Part shown: positions 33,356 through 45,087 of the stretch, in pieces
How the letters are laid out: every line of letters starts with the position of its first letter
Numbering within the stretch: the stretch's first letter is position 1
Origin: Diaporthe sp. PMI_573
Taxonomy: Eukaryota; Ascomycota; Sordariomycetes; Diaporthales; Diaporthaceae
Reading direction: 5' to 3'
Length of the DNA: 64,000 nt
Assembly: GCA_021399435.1 (NCBI GenBank)
Contig: JAJTUP010000033.1
Location: forward strand, 1 to 64,000
Notes under the pieces: generated by a model
Seen by the model: only the letters and a program-made list of their open reading frames with translations
Database searches by the model: none
Told to the model about the DNA's origin: nothing
Made by a program: the position numbers and the translations under genes

Positions 33356-34446
33356 GAGCTCGAGCGTGGTGGGCGTGTTGGGTGTTGGGTAGGGAACCGT
33401 CTTGTGGCACGCCTGCGGCGTGGAGCCTCTTTATTTGCTGTAGACCCTGTGCTATTCGTAGATTAGTGGGGACCCCACTTGGAGAATTCTGAGTGCCTTG
33501 CCGGCGCGCACGGACATCTTGTTTTCCAAACACTTGAGGCGCAATAAGCGCTCGGCTCATCACGACCAGGCCAGCCAACAGTAGCCACAAACCCTCGAAA
33601 TAGTTTCCGTTCCACCAACCGTCCGCGGCCGACCCAACCACCACCACCCCGGGACCTATCCGCAGCCCCGCGAACACCTGTAGACCACTGATGGAAAATG
33701 CAATCGACTTGGAGGGCAGCGAGCAATCGCAGACATTCGATATGGACATACTGCTTTCCACCATCCCATGGCATAATTGAGTTCTCATGTTTACCCGGCC
33801 CGATCTCCACGCCCAGCATTATGGAACAGCCTTTCTCCTAAGAGATTCCATTACGTTCAAAATATTCCATGCGTGAAAGACCCACTATTTATCCCATCCT
33901 GCAACCTGACCCTGGTGGTCGAGCACCGCATTGGCGCCTGACCGAGGGACCAACATTGACCAGATCACGTAACAGAGCCATAATTAGACTTTGATTTCCT
34001 AATTATTTGGATGAAGGCGGGTGAACAAGTATGGCACTGCCAACCCACAGCATTGGTGTGTTTGGGCCTCGGCCAAGAAGCAGGCCATATGGCAGGCTCC
34101 TGCGCTGGGAAGATGGAGACAACGATGCTGTTGGTGATGTGACGCCGGCGCCGAGACATGTTTCCAAATCAGAAGGCACGATGGGAGCTGCCGATTATAA
34201 AAAATCATTGGACCCCGCGAGTATAACATTGATCGGTTGCAGACGTCACACTAAGCTCGTTTATCTTCACAGAAACAAACGCGACAGTCAACTCATATCT
34301 GAAAACTTCCCCGTGAGAATCGTGTTCATCATCATCTGTTGTTCCCGGCTGCGAATTACCACATTACCCTCCTAATTACATCTTCTATTACCTTCTCACT
34401 CATTGCTGTACCTTGATTACCGAGAAGCCTCGTGGGATCTCTCAAG
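33356..34446. other. Intergenic region between divergent accessory genes
   Basis: An open frame at 33264-33788 (minus) lies just upstream of the unknown-function gene and could contain a further 5' exon, but no splice pair joins it cleanly. The rest is non-coding. Confidence 0.4.
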
Positions 34447-35794
34447 ATGGTCGCCCAGCATGCTGCAGAAGGAACCCGCGTCCACGGTATCCGGGCAATG
34501 TCGATGACTTTGGTCGATGCCCAGACAGGTCAAACTCTTCTGGATCCCAACACCGAGAGTTTTACACTTGTAAGATCATGCTACTCAGTCTGGGTCTTCT
34601 TGTCCAGACTAGGACATGCTGACAAATAATCTTAGCTTTCGGCAGCCATCAATACTGGTATAAAGATTGTTGAATCAGACGCTGGACGTCAAGCCTTTGC
34701 AGCTGCTGGCAGAGACGTAGTTGCGGGATGGACTAGGGACGGCTCTACAACTTTTTGGGGCCAAACAAACCATATGGAGGGCTACTTGGAAATTTTCCTC
34801 CAGAAAATCAGACAGGACTTTCCCCGAGTTATGATCCAAGATCTGGCTAACCCTGATAACATTGCACAATATCGGCGCATGGTTGGTCCCGACGCTAATT
34901 TTTGTGGCGTTATAAACAACTATCGACCAAAGTTCGCTGGGGGTATTTACTTTAATAGTTCCGTGAGTTGCCCCCAATAAGTCCATACTGCTGAGATCGG
35001 ACCTCTAATAAGAATAAAAACCCAGCGAGTATCGGCCATGGTCCGCGCGGCAGCAGGAACGGACAAGAAGCATAGAGAACGCTACCTCAATTTCCACTTT
35101 CTATTTGCCGCAGCCACAGCGCATGAGTTAATGCATGCATTCGTGGCTCTGCTTGCCGGGGCCAGTAATACGCCCGACAAATATACGCCTCCGGAAACTA
35201 CTCACCTGAACTATGGGCAGCCAGCTGTCCCCGGTAGGAGTATAGGGGCCGGCGAATCCGGAAGATTCATGGAGAGACTCTTATTCGGAGGATCTTTAGA
35301 GTTCTACCGTGATCTGAACGATGATAATGGACAAGTAAGTCATGATGACTAGCTTCCCGACAGGATCATGGCGCCTCTCGCTGACACCAGGTAAAGTGTG
35401 GCATCGTACATCGCCTAGACTCACATGCGGTGGCCAAAAGACTCAGTACGTCGAGCTGTTGGAAAATTGTCCGCCATGAAGGTTCGTTATTTGGGTGCCC
35501 AGTACTCCTACTTGATTGTTATCTGATCAAGTGACTGATATCTGTGAAACGCGTGCAGACTTTACATTTCCAATCACCACTGTGGGACCGGATATCACAG
35601 AACAGCAACGACGGCAGATGAATCTGAGCAGCCTTGGCTCGATCCAACCGCATGCCCCGGCTGTTGCGGGCCCTAGCACAAACATGCAAGGGAGGAAGGA
35701 GATATGGTATAACCTTTCCGGAACAGAACTTCAAGAAGTCGTCACGAAGCACAGGAGGGCCCTTACCGTTCATGCTATCAAGGTCGGCGCCTAA
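34447..35794 (+). CDS. Unknown fungal protein with HExxH motif
   Basis: Five exons: 34447-34569, 34636-34962, 35026-35334, 35391-35481 and 35559-35794, total 361 residues, every junction frame-consistent. An HELMH motif at 183-187 lies in an otherwise helical stretch (FLFAAATAHELMHAFVALLAG). It is followed by GESGRFMERLLFGGSLEFYRD with candidate metal-ligand Glu residues at 227 and 233. This arrangement suggests a zincin-type metallopeptidase or a derived binding protein, but the family is not one I can name. The first 40 residues include a VDAQTGQTLLDP stretch. No signal peptide is evident. It sits in the gene-poor accessory segment. Confidence 0.75.
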
Positions 35795-36476
35795 GTGCCT
35801 CGGGCAAGGAGGGCTTTGGTTAGTAACCAGTGTTGCCTTTAATACTATATCTGCAGACTAAAGAGATGCTGTCCAGGTTTTCAGCTCTGTGTTTCCAAAT
35901 GTCGAGTGCTCAAGTAGACGTCTTCGATGAGTATAGTAATCGAGAATGATTACATACGCGCGCTGTGTTGTCAGACCGCAACTCTGGGCCCGTCAACGCA
36001 GCCCAGCAAAGCCTGTGGAGCAAGGCTATTTGTCTAAATTACCACTCAACATAAGGCTACACTTGACGCGCCCTATGTGTAAGCAACCTGCATGTATACT
36101 TGATAGATGTTCCACAAAGCCCAGTATGATTCCGCCCCACAGCAAAGATCCGGGCAAAACGACGCGGCGTGTCTGCCAGAGGTCAATAATTTCCCACGAT
36201 AATTACTAAACAAATGCAATGTCTGTGATAGATTAGTGCTTGTCAGTGTGAGCTTGAGATTTGGGATTCGACTGAACGATCACGTGGGTACTGAATTCGC
36301 GCGAAGGAATTGACACGAATCAATATCTTCAAAATGTATTTAAAGTGCAGTCGATGCCCGTCGAATGGATAGTCATAGATAGACAGATCCCTATCGTTAG
36401 AGAAAAGCTGACCAAATTCTGATATTCAACTTACATTCTTATCTTGAAATGATTCGCTGAGCAACAATCACCCAGT
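35795..36476. other. Intergenic region
   Basis: No supported gene. A TTTAAAGTGC-type AT-rich stretch and a leader-like region precede the NmrA relic. Confidence 0.45.
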
Positions 36477-36903
36477 ATGACAGCAAAGATCGCTATCATT
36501 GTTGGGGCTACCAGCACCCAAGGCGGTGGCATCATCGAGTTTCTAGCAGGCAACCCAGATTACAAGCTTCGCGGCTTTACTCGTAACACCAATAGCACCA
36601 CAACCCTAGATCTGGCGTCTAAAGGAGTTAAAGTCGTCCAAGCCAACCTCAACAACCCAGGATTACTACGTGTTACTTTTGCCGGGCTATATACAGTATA
36701 TAGCGTCATAGATATACTAGGGATACAGGCAGAATTAGAAAATAACGCCGCCACTGCAGCAGCAGAGGAAAGGCAGGGCATCAATATCGCACAAGCTTGC
36801 CTAGAGACTCCTAGCCTAGAGCACTTCATATAGAGTATACTGCCAGACGCTACTAAACTCAGCAAAGGGGCATTCAACCTACCCAACTTTAAAAGGCAAG
36901 GTT
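36477..36903 (+). pseudogene. NmrA-like NAD(P)-binding protein, truncated
   Basis: The frame starts MTAKIAIIVGATSTQGGGII, a Rossmann dinucleotide-binding loop of the NmrA/isoflavone-reductase-like class, and continues through VKVVQANLNNPGLL and GINIAQACLETPSLEHFI. A TAG stop follows at 36831. The frame then carries on in family-like sequence (SILPDATKLSKGAFNLPNF), so the stop probably replaced the Trp usual after H-[FY]-I (TGG to TAG, RIP-type). Homology ends abruptly near 36903, where a BTB fragment on the other strand begins. About a third of a normal protein remains. Confidence 0.8.
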
Positions 36904-37123
36904 ATCTGTTAGTGGTATGGGAGGGGAGCAGGACTCGGAGCATGTATCTTGCCTTGGACAGCCCGGTCAGGGTCTTGTGGAACCACTCGCTCCTGGAGGA
37001 GAGGATGATCCGGTGTAGAATCCAGGACTCGGTGCTGTAGTGGACGATATAGTCGGAGAAGAGGTCGGTATTGAAGGCAACACTGTCTGCGGATCGGTAG
37101 GTAGCCTCCTGCTTCTTGTCTCG
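36902..37123 (-). pseudogene. BTB/POZ-domain fragment
   Basis: On the minus strand one frame reads SVAFNTDLFSDYIVHYS, then TESWILHRIILSSRSEWFHKTLTG, the characteristic beginning of a fungal BTB/POZ domain (S/D-D-x-x-[IL]-x-x, V-H-[RK]-x-[IV]-L-x-[SA]-R-S-x-[FW]-F). It stops after SHTTNR at the junction with the NmrA relic, so the second half of the domain is missing. The sequence upstream is open in another frame and may contain a lost intron or 5' exon. A weaker, stop-containing match lies at about 37375-37440, suggesting a second decayed copy. Confidence 0.6.
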
Positions 37124-39330
37124 AGGTATTCTGGATGATGACAGAAGGGAGTGCTATAGGAATAGGAGGTAATACAGACAAATGCTTGTACTGGATTGAC
37201 TGGATCTGACTTGTTGAGGATTGAGTTGAGTTGAGCCTTGAAGTTGAGTTGTAGAAAATCAGGAGTGGTGTCTGATTGTTTGGAATCTTAAAAGACATTT
37301 TATATCCCACGGGCAAACAGTCAGCCCCTTAGTTAGTCGGTCACTGATCAGCTAGTCTGAGGGCTTTACTTGGGACATCCTGTTACTTGAGGACCACTCA
37401 CTTGCAGAGTTTGAAGGATCAGGTGCAGCCAAACTCGGCCCTCCAAAGCACTTGAAATACATGTGTTCAATGCCCAGGACTGCCATGCTGCAAATTGACC
37501 GTTCCTATCGCAACGGCTTGTTACAGCAGTTACTAAATAGAGGCTTGCGGCTCAATCTGCGTTGAAAGTGGTGAAGCACGAACATGGGCCACTGCAAAAG
37601 AATTTAATTATTCTAGTCACTTCGAGCCTTCGACACCATGCCGTGGGGAGGTGGGTTTGACGGCCATGTGATACCTCCACACTGTGGACTCCAGAGCTCC
37701 CCAGCATCTCGGGAAAGTTTAAGTTTGGCAGATGCTCGCCGTGAGTTGATTTGTGTGTGTTTCATGTCATTGACTCGGCAAATACTTTGTTGTAAACTCT
37801 CGGCTTTGAACCGAGTCGGTCTCTGCCCGGGAATAGTTGCGCCCAGAGTCTACAATTAGCCTTCAGGTGAACGTGGGTCACACAGCAACGCTCACGATAG
37901 ATTTGACACATTTGTGATTATATGCCGCCTAAGTAGACGAGGACCAGCATCCATGGATTGAGAAGGGCGAGATGCTACTGCCGTGTTAGGCAAGTAGTCT
38001 CGCACTCGACGATTCTGAATACCCCCGGAGCCCGAATCAAGACTAGTCGGAGTCGAGAATACGAGAGTTAATCACACAACAACGGCGTGAGTAGGTCGTG
38101 CCTGATTTTGCTTCCCGGCTTGTGCGCGCACTTGGCACGCACTTGGGCTGCCATCCTTACCTCCTTGCCCCCTATTTCTCGCAGTTGGCCGCAGCCTTTT
38201 TTTTTTCTCCCGCAAAAGTTTAAGCATAAGAGCCGAACAAGGGCCGTCTCCTTGGCAGGCCCAGGAGGGAACCGTCCGGTGTTTTGAAACCCAATCGGAG
38301 AGGCTGTGCGTCCTGACTGACAGGATCTTGGGGGACGGGCCAGCTACATCATTGGTCAAACGCTTAGCATGCCGTATCTAAGGCTACCCCTGACCATTTT
38401 GGACGTCACTTGATGGCTGATGGCATGCTGTCTCCCCATTGTGTGTAGTCTAGACGCCCGCATTGTTGTTCCCGCCGTCCAACGTCCAGGGCACCCGGCA
38501 GCGGCCAGTCTTGCCCAGGTGACTGGACGACAACATCAGATCGTACGTCAAGCAAGGCTGTCGACTTCGGACGTTTGGTTGATGATGTCAAACAAACTGG
38601 CAAACCCGACTGGCGCCTCACAGGCCAACAACTGGCGCTGCTGGCAGATCATGCTGCCGCGTTGCGATGAACCTGTCGAGGCCCGACGTCACAACAACCG
38701 GACATTACAGGACATCCGCTGGCGGCAGCCTCTTCCAATAGCCAAAACAGGCTTGACTGGTTCTGACCTACCCAAGTGTCCCCTCCTACCAGAACGAGAC
38801 AAGCTGCTGGATCTCCGGATCGTCAGGGGATCCAAACCATCAGGATCGACCAACCAGATCCTCAACGGCGTAATGTGTACAGCCTCTGTGTGCGCGCGTT
38901 GCATTACACAGTACCTTTGCTCAGGGTGCCGTCGAGCAATACGCGTTGTTATTACGCCGTGCTATTTTTGATTAACCGGCCACCCCTGGCATGGCTAAAG
39001 GCCTTTACCCCTGGGCGCTGCCGACGGGGACGCCAGCCACCTCCACGACACGGGTCACGCTATAGCAACTTGAATAATCCAGCGGCGGTGCAGCAGTCAC
39101 GCCTCGGTAGGTTACATTTTAAATGAAGTCCATGCTCATGGCGTTGTGTGGAAAGCATTCAAAAGGCGAGCACTGTCCGGCCCGTGTGAGACGGAATCCT
39201 CCTGTGCCCATCCCATCAACAACTCTCGTTCATTGACCTTCTCCTTGCTACGTTTCTACTACATCAAGACCGAGACTACAGTGCCTTCTTTAGCAAGAGC
39301 AACAGCATCCGGCTTCAACAAACACTCACA
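37124..39330. other. 2.2-kb region without a supported gene
   Basis: Contains a possible second BTB relic (37375-37440) and a 14-bp match to the Tc1-element terminus (38385-38398). The last about 100 bases are a leader-like, C/T- and A-rich stretch before the GPI-protein ATG. An open frame at 38420-38971 has no protein-like pattern. Confidence 0.4.
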
Positions 39331-40077
39331 ATGAAGCTGTCTCTCTACACCCTCACTTTCCTGGCCGGCACTGCCGTTGCAACATGGGGCACTGGTGGTG
39401 GTGACGACGGCGACGACGGCGACGACAACGGCAACTGCGAGGACTACGGTGACAAGGGCGGCTGGAAGAGGTTCCTCAACGGCCGCACCTGGGGCCACGG
39501 CGGCGGAGACAAGGACTGCACAACCAAGGACTCCGGGGAGGGAGAGCACACCAAGACTCACGGCCACGGCGGCGGAGGTGGCGGAGAGATGACCTACTCC
39601 ACCATCTACGCCACCCAGACTCACACAATCACATCGTGTGCCCCGGACGTGAGCAACTGCCCTGGCGAGCAGTACACCACCGTTACCGTCGCGATCTCGA
39701 CGACGCTGTGCCCGGTCACCCAGACCCAGCCCATCCCAGTGGTGACACCCCCCGTCGCACCACCACCAGTCCAGACCACCCCAGTCAAGACCACCCCCAT
39801 CGCAACGCCGCCTGCGCCACCAGTTGTCCCATCCCATAAGCCATCGACGCCACCAGTTGTCCCATCCCATAAGCCATCGACGCCCGTCGTTGTCCCGCCC
39901 GTGCCCACCACGCCTGCGACCCTGTCCACGCGGACATCGGTCAGGCCCACCGCCTCGCGGCCCCCCAGCAACAGCACCACGACGGCGACGCGCCCGCCCG
40001 TCGTCACTGCCGGCGCCGCCTCCAACGGCGTCACTGCCGGCGTGGCCCTGGCTGCCCTCTTCGCCGCTATGGTCTGA
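39331..40077 (+). CDS. GPI-anchored-type Thr/Pro-rich cell-wall protein
   Basis: A single exon of 248 residues. Signal peptide: MKLSLYTLTFLAGTAVA. Next comes a Gly/Asp/His-rich stretch (GGGDDGDDGDDNGN; GHGGGGGGE). A compact motif of fungal wall proteins follows (TYSTIYATQTHTITSCAPDV, then four-Cys spacing up to TTLCPVT). A Pro/Thr-rich stalk contains two direct copies of PPVVPSHKPST. The C-terminus has a small-residue cleavage site (GAASNG) and a hydrophobic tail (VTAGVALAALFAAMV), as needed for GPI attachment. It probably acts at the cell surface; the precise role is unknown. The codon bias is strong (C-ending), unlike the AT-rich surroundings. Confidence 0.88.
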   Translation: MKLSLYTLTFLAGTAVATWGTGGGDDGDDGDDNGNCEDYGDKGGWKRFLNGRTWGHGGGDKDCTTKDSGEGEHTKTHGHGGGGGGEMTYSTIYATQTHTITSCAPDVSNCPGEQYTTVTVAISTTLCPVTQTQPIPVVTPPVAPPPVQTTPVKTTPIATPPAPPVVPSHKPSTPPVVPSHKPSTPVVVPPVPTTPATLSTRTSVRPTASRPPSNSTTTATRPPVVTAGAASNGVTAGVALAALFAAMV

Positions 40078-41380
40078 GAGCTGTCACCGCAACGACGAAA
40101 GCAATGCGTCTACGAAGAGGCGGCGCTGCGCCTTTTCTTCTTCTCCCTCTTCACTTCTTGTAGTATAATCAAGACATTTTTTTCTTCTTCTTTTCTCTGC
40201 GCATACCCAGGCGCATCGGCCCAAGACTTTGGGAATGGATGGTTTATGACTGATCAAGACCATGAAAGAGAAAACTGGTCACGGCTTGTGGATTGAATGA
40301 TGACAGCGAAGGTAGCGAGCGGCAATGGTTCAAAGCTAAGAGACATAATTAGCCTAATGAAAATGCCATAATAGCTATTCTTGAACAACAAATCCTGCTG
40401 CCAAAAACAATCGCCAGTGATCTGTTGATTCTCCTCAGTGCACTGCAGTGTAAACAACACGCCATCGAGCACTGCTACAGCCGCTTTTGGCGCTCTCAGT
40501 GGTTTGCAATGCATGGATCAATCGGATGGAAACACACGAGTAGCCAAGGCCGTGCTGGGGTTGCATCACTGTATTCGTGTTCGTCTGTTGTTCTGACAAG
40601 GCGGCGTCACCCGCGCATTGGCTATGACCACTCTTTGGGCAGGCCATTGTGAGGTGAACGAATTGGGCATATCCCTGTTGGTGCGCCAGCCATCTGAAGA
40701 AGAAAAAAAAAAGCCTCCGAGCATTGTTTAATATCATGCAATGCTATAGTTTGCTCTCTGTAAGACAGCCGCATGATTAAAGCTTCCACGTCGACGGCCT
40801 CCTGTGTGGTTCTTTTTTTAGTCCCCCCGATTCGTCTTGTAGACAGCGGTAGACGACCCATCCCATCTATCCATCCGAAGATACGCTCGAATGCCGAAGC
40901 TTACCCATTGCCGGGCGATCCTCGCAGATTTCGGTGGTTGCTATTGGATGTGGCGCAAAGATTGGGGAAGCCCTGATTTCTCAACGACAATCATTCGTAT
41001 CTTCGGGTGGTTGGGACGAGGCTGATATTTTAAATTGTACATCAAGCATGTTCCCCAATCGCAAGAACCGCGTCTCTTTGGAGTGCAAGGCAGACTGGCC
41101 ATCTGCCTCGCATTGGCAAAGACGCGGCGGCACGTTGGTGTAATCCGTAAACCTGTGCGGCGGGGCAAGCAGCCAGCCCGCGAAGATATGCTCCTGCACC
41201 AATGATTAGCTTGCGTGCGGAAAAAGATGTTACAGTGTGACTTACCATTGGGCACACGAAAGGTTGCCTGGTAGCATCAAGACCCTGGTGAAGTTGGTCC
41301 TGCGTAACGCTCCTCCCAGCAAGCTGATGGCAGCCAGTTCAAGGAATATGGCTCGGCATCCGTTGATGGCGCGGACTGCT
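40078..41380. other. Convergent intergenic region
   Basis: 3' regions of the GPI protein and mcm21-like genes. Only short ORFs; no RNA gene or repeat identified. Confidence 0.45.
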
Positions 41381-42327
41381 TCACACAGACGCCAACTTGC
41401 GAGCAACATCCTCCAGCCGCGAGCCGTCACGCAGCAGCTCCCGCGTCAGCTCCCGGTCCCGGCCCGTGTCCCCGAACACGACGAGCTTGGCCACGTCGCC
41501 GTCGTCCCCGATGACGAGCCGCCCTGACCGGCCGTCCTTCCAGTCGACCCTGACCTGCTTCGCCTCCGTGTCCGCGGCGCTGATCGCCAGCAGCGGGCTC
41601 GCCTCCGCCAGCTCCTCCGCATCCCTCCGCTTGCCGTCCAGGCCCACGGCCCTGCGCAGGTCCGCAATGACGGACACGCGGTTGTGGTAGCGCACAATCT
41701 CCCGGCGCAGACACCGCACAAAGCGCGAAAGGTCCTGGCGCTTCCCCCGAGACGTGTCGGCGACCCCGTTCTCGCCCTCGCCCGCCCCCGCCGACTTCGG
41801 GGGGGCGGGCAGGTACCGCGCCGCCAGGCCACCGAGCGGGATGCACGGCGGGACGGTGTGGCGGTGCACCCGCAGGGACCGCCTCCTCCGCTCGCCACCC
41901 GAGTAAGGGCGGTTCAGGAGCACGAAATAGGGCCGCAGGAACTTGGACCGCGTCATGACCTCGATGCGCACGCCCAGGACGTTGCCGCCGTCGACGGCGT
42001 TTGAATCCGGGTCACGCACGCGGAAGGTGGTGATGCCGGCGCAGGCGCGGTAGAGGCAGTGCTGGTCGTAGGCTATCTGCTTCTCAAGGCGCTCTTGCAG
42101 CCCCTCTGCGGTGGTGTCTGCTGTGATGGCCTGGCGCGCGGGCCCTGCCGTGAGAAGGACGCTTGCTTGCAGCCGGACCTGGCCCTTGAGCGTTTCCACT
42201 GTGTGGTGTGGTGGTTCATGTTAGCAGGTGTTTTGGATGAAGTTTGAGATGAAATGGTACCTCTGGCCTTGAGATCTGAGATCTCGTCATCTATGTCTGC
42301 TTCTGATGTCATGTTTGCTGTACTCAT
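41381..42327 (-). CDS. mcm21: Kinetochore protein CENP-O/Mcm21
   Basis: Two exons, 42327-42261 and 42198-41381 (intron 62 nt, GCTAAC branch), giving 294 residues. The short N-terminal coiled-coil segment (DIDDEISDLKARVETLKGQV) precedes the conserved CENP-O core: LYRACAGITTFRVRDPDSN, VLGVRIEVMTRSKFLRPYFVLLNRP, LRVHRHTVPPCIPLGGLAARYLP and DLSRFVRCLRREIVRYHNRV. CENP-O/Mcm21 is part of the COMA/CCAN inner-kinetochore complex linking centromeric nucleosomes to the outer kinetochore. The second half is less conserved and includes a Gly/Ala-rich linker. It is transcribed divergently from the acetyl-CoA transporter gene, 946 bp away. Confidence 0.9.
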
Positions 42328-43273
42328 ATTCCGTCGTTGAGGGGACGCGCCGGTGGTGGTGAGAACGCGTCCTGGTCTCCAATTGAGCTGGTGTTTACTT
42401 GGGATTTTGATGCACGGGCGGGGTGCGGGTAAGTCTTATTCACACTGCCGGGATATAATGGCGGCAGAGTCTGGCGCCATAGTTGCATCCAGCTGCAGGG
42501 ATGCAAAGCACGTCAGAAGCTGTGACCCGAGCTTGCAATAAGCTTAAACCGACCTCCTCGCATTTGAATAATGGGTCTCGGTCTTGCAAATTATGTCGCT
42601 GCGGACGCAAGTGCTGGCAGAAGTCGCAGCCTGACGTCGGCGTGCTCAGGCCAGGCCAGGCCGTCTCGGGGCGCCTCTCGCGTGAGCACAAGCCCGAACC
42701 TCGAGACAAGACCTGGGCATGGCCAGTAATAACAACGATTCACATTGTTCGAAGACAAATCAGCCCAGCTCGCGTCTTGTTCCCGGGCTGTCTTTGGGCA
42801 CACTCTCGCAGGAGGTAAGTCGGGCCCTAAACCGAGTCGGGCGGCCTTGACGTCGTCGCCTCTCAGGCCACGGTAAGCCGCTCGACGCTCGGGCCAGTCA
42901 CGGTGGCTTCCTTACAGGCGGCTCCCGGGTTCTAGGCCCTTTGAGAGGAGCCACGCCTCGAACCGGCTCGACTCGACTCGACTTCACTGTCGCACAAGCT
43001 CGCCAACCTTGAAGAGGCCAGCAAGACCTCTCGACAGGGCGCCTCACTTCACAGTCTTTTATGGATTCCCTTTAACTTGTACTGCCCTTCACGTCTCTCC
43101 TTCACTTGACATTTCTCCTTGAATCCGAGTTCCCGCCGCTCTTCAGAGCTCGAAACCCAACTTTCGTGCCGGTTCTCGTGCCCCCGTCTCCTTCGCCACT
43201 GCTCTAGTCGGCGTCGACCGCTGAAAACGACTTGACCGCCCATTCCCTCGTACACCCTCTTCAGCAATCTCCT
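42328..43273. other. Divergent promoter region
   Basis: Shared upstream region of mcm21-like and acetyl-CoA transporter genes. Short GACTC repeats lie at about 42967-42983, and a CT-rich leader at 43070-43270. Confidence 0.5.
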
Positions 43274-45087
43274 ATGGGTGTCCGAACTCGACGTTCCGCC
43301 AAGTTCTCGGAACAGAACGGCTCCCTGCTATCCGTGGTCACCTCTGCCGACGAGTCCTCAGGCAGCTTGGCCAACGGCAAGGCCAAGGGGAAGGGCAAGA
43401 AGAAGATGAACAACATAGAGCAGCGGAGGAAGGGCGCTGTAAAAGCAGACTCGACCACTGCCGCCGATAACCTCATGGCGCACGACTCCTTCAACCTCGA
43501 CGAGCCGGTCCCCAGGACGCCTTCGCTGAACAACCATGGGTTCCTCGACCTGCCCAGGCATGACCAGAGGAACTTTGGGCTGCTCGTTCTGCTATATTTC
43601 CTACAAGGCGTGCCCTTGGGCTTGGCGACGGGCTCTGTTCCGTTCCTGCTGAAGAGCCACATGTCCTACGCCGAGATTGGCGTCTTCAGCCTGGCCTCGT
43701 ACCCATACTCCCTAAAGCTACTGTGGAGCCCTATTGTGGACGCCATCTGGAGCCCAAAGGTCGGCCGGAGAAAGAGTTGGATCCTGCCCATCCAGCTTCT
43801 ATCTGGGATGGGAATGCTGTGGCTGGGCTCCGAGGTCGAGGACATGATGGCAATGGTTGGCAAAGAGAACGGCCCAACCGTATGGGACTTTACCGGCTGG
43901 TGGTTCTTCCTCGTCCTCATGTGCGCCACCCAGGATATTGCAGTTGACGGATGGGCCATCACGCTCTTGACCCCTGGCAACGTCTCTTATGCCTCTACGG
44001 CGCAGACCGTCGGCCTGACAGCCGGCCAATTCCTTTCATATACCGTTTTCCTGGCCTTCAACTCAAAGGACTTTGCCAACCGATACTTCCGCGCCGAGCC
44101 CCTGGACTACGGCCTCATCAGCCTCGGTGGATACCTGAACTTTGCGGGCTGGCTCTACATCATCGTCACCATCGGACTCGCCACCCTGAAGAGGGAAGAG
44201 AGGACCAGGAACGAGGACGGCATCTGGGATGTCTACAAGATCATGTGGGGTGTTCTCAAGCTCAAGAGCGTTCAAACCATAATGATCGTCCACCTCATCG
44301 CCAAGATCGGGTTCCAGGCGAACGACGGCGTCACGAACCTGAAGCTTCTGGAAAAGGGCTTCGGCACAGACAACATGGCCCTGACGGTCCTCATCGACTT
44401 TCCCTTCGAGATTGGTCTTGGCTACTATGCTGGAGTATGGTCACAGAAGTATACACCGATGCGGCTTTGGGCCTGGGGCTTCGTGGGGCGCCTGGTTGCT
44501 GCTGTTTTCGCCCAGTTCACGGTCGTCATCTTCCCAGCGCAGGGCGTCACTTTCTGGTATCTGCTGGTGGTCATTGCCGAGCACATTTTCTCCACGTTCA
44601 TGAACACCATCATGTTTGTGGCCGTGTCAGCCTTCCACGCAAGGATAGCGGATCCAGTTATTGGTGGCACTTACATGACCCTCCTTGCGACGTAGGTTAT
44701 CCTCCGGCCGCCAACAGTATCCCACCTGCTAACTCGTCACGTAGCATTTCTAACCTGGGCGGCACGCTGCCACGATACTTTGTCCTCCGGCTTGTTGACG
44801 AGCTCACCAGCGCCACATGCCACCCTCCCACTTCCATTTCTGACACAGCTGCCAACTTCAAAGGCCCGCTAGTCACCCAGCCATTCTCGTGCTCTGTTCA
44901 GGCAGACAAGGACAGGTGCACCACCGGCGGCGGCACTTGCGAGATGATTCGCGACGGGTACTACATAGTCAACATTATGTGCGTCGTAGTTGGTGTCGTG
45001 ACATTTGTCATGTATATCAGGCCCAAGGTCCTGCACTTGCAGAGCTTGCCAATGAGAGCATGGAGGCTGCCGGCAGTTGGCAAGTAG
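43274..45087 (+). CDS. Acetyl-CoA transporter (SLC33A1/AT-1 family)
   Basis: Two exons, 43274-44691 and 44745-45087 (53-nt intron), 586 residues. The cytosolic N-terminus of about 90 residues is Lys-rich and variable. The membrane domain starts at DQRNFGLLVLLYFLQGVPLG and carries the family signatures FSLASYPYSLKLLWSPIVDA, GRRKSWILPIQLL, CATQDIAVDGWAITLL and RLVAAVFAQFTVV, with about 11-12 spans. A Cys-containing lumenal loop precedes the last span (IVNIMCVVVGVVTFVMYI). The family moves acetyl-CoA into the endoplasmic reticulum lumen for protein and sialic-acid acetylation in animals; the fungal role is inferred. The length is normal. Confidence 0.93.

Noticed and set aside
39259..39870. 203-codon antisense ORF over the GPI-type protein
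   Set aside because: It is a shadow of the strongly C-ending codon bias of the plus-strand gene, with Trp/Gly-rich artefact composition.
41446..41898. Long alternative minus-strand frames inside the CENP-O gene
   Set aside because: Arg/Gly/Ala-rich shadow frames of a GC-rich coding exon; the CENP-O frame has clear family motifs.
43951..45087. 378-codon plus-strand frame overlapping the acetyl-CoA transporter
   Set aside because: The 5' part is a shadow frame of exon 1. Only the segment from 44745 is coding, as exon 2 of the transporter.
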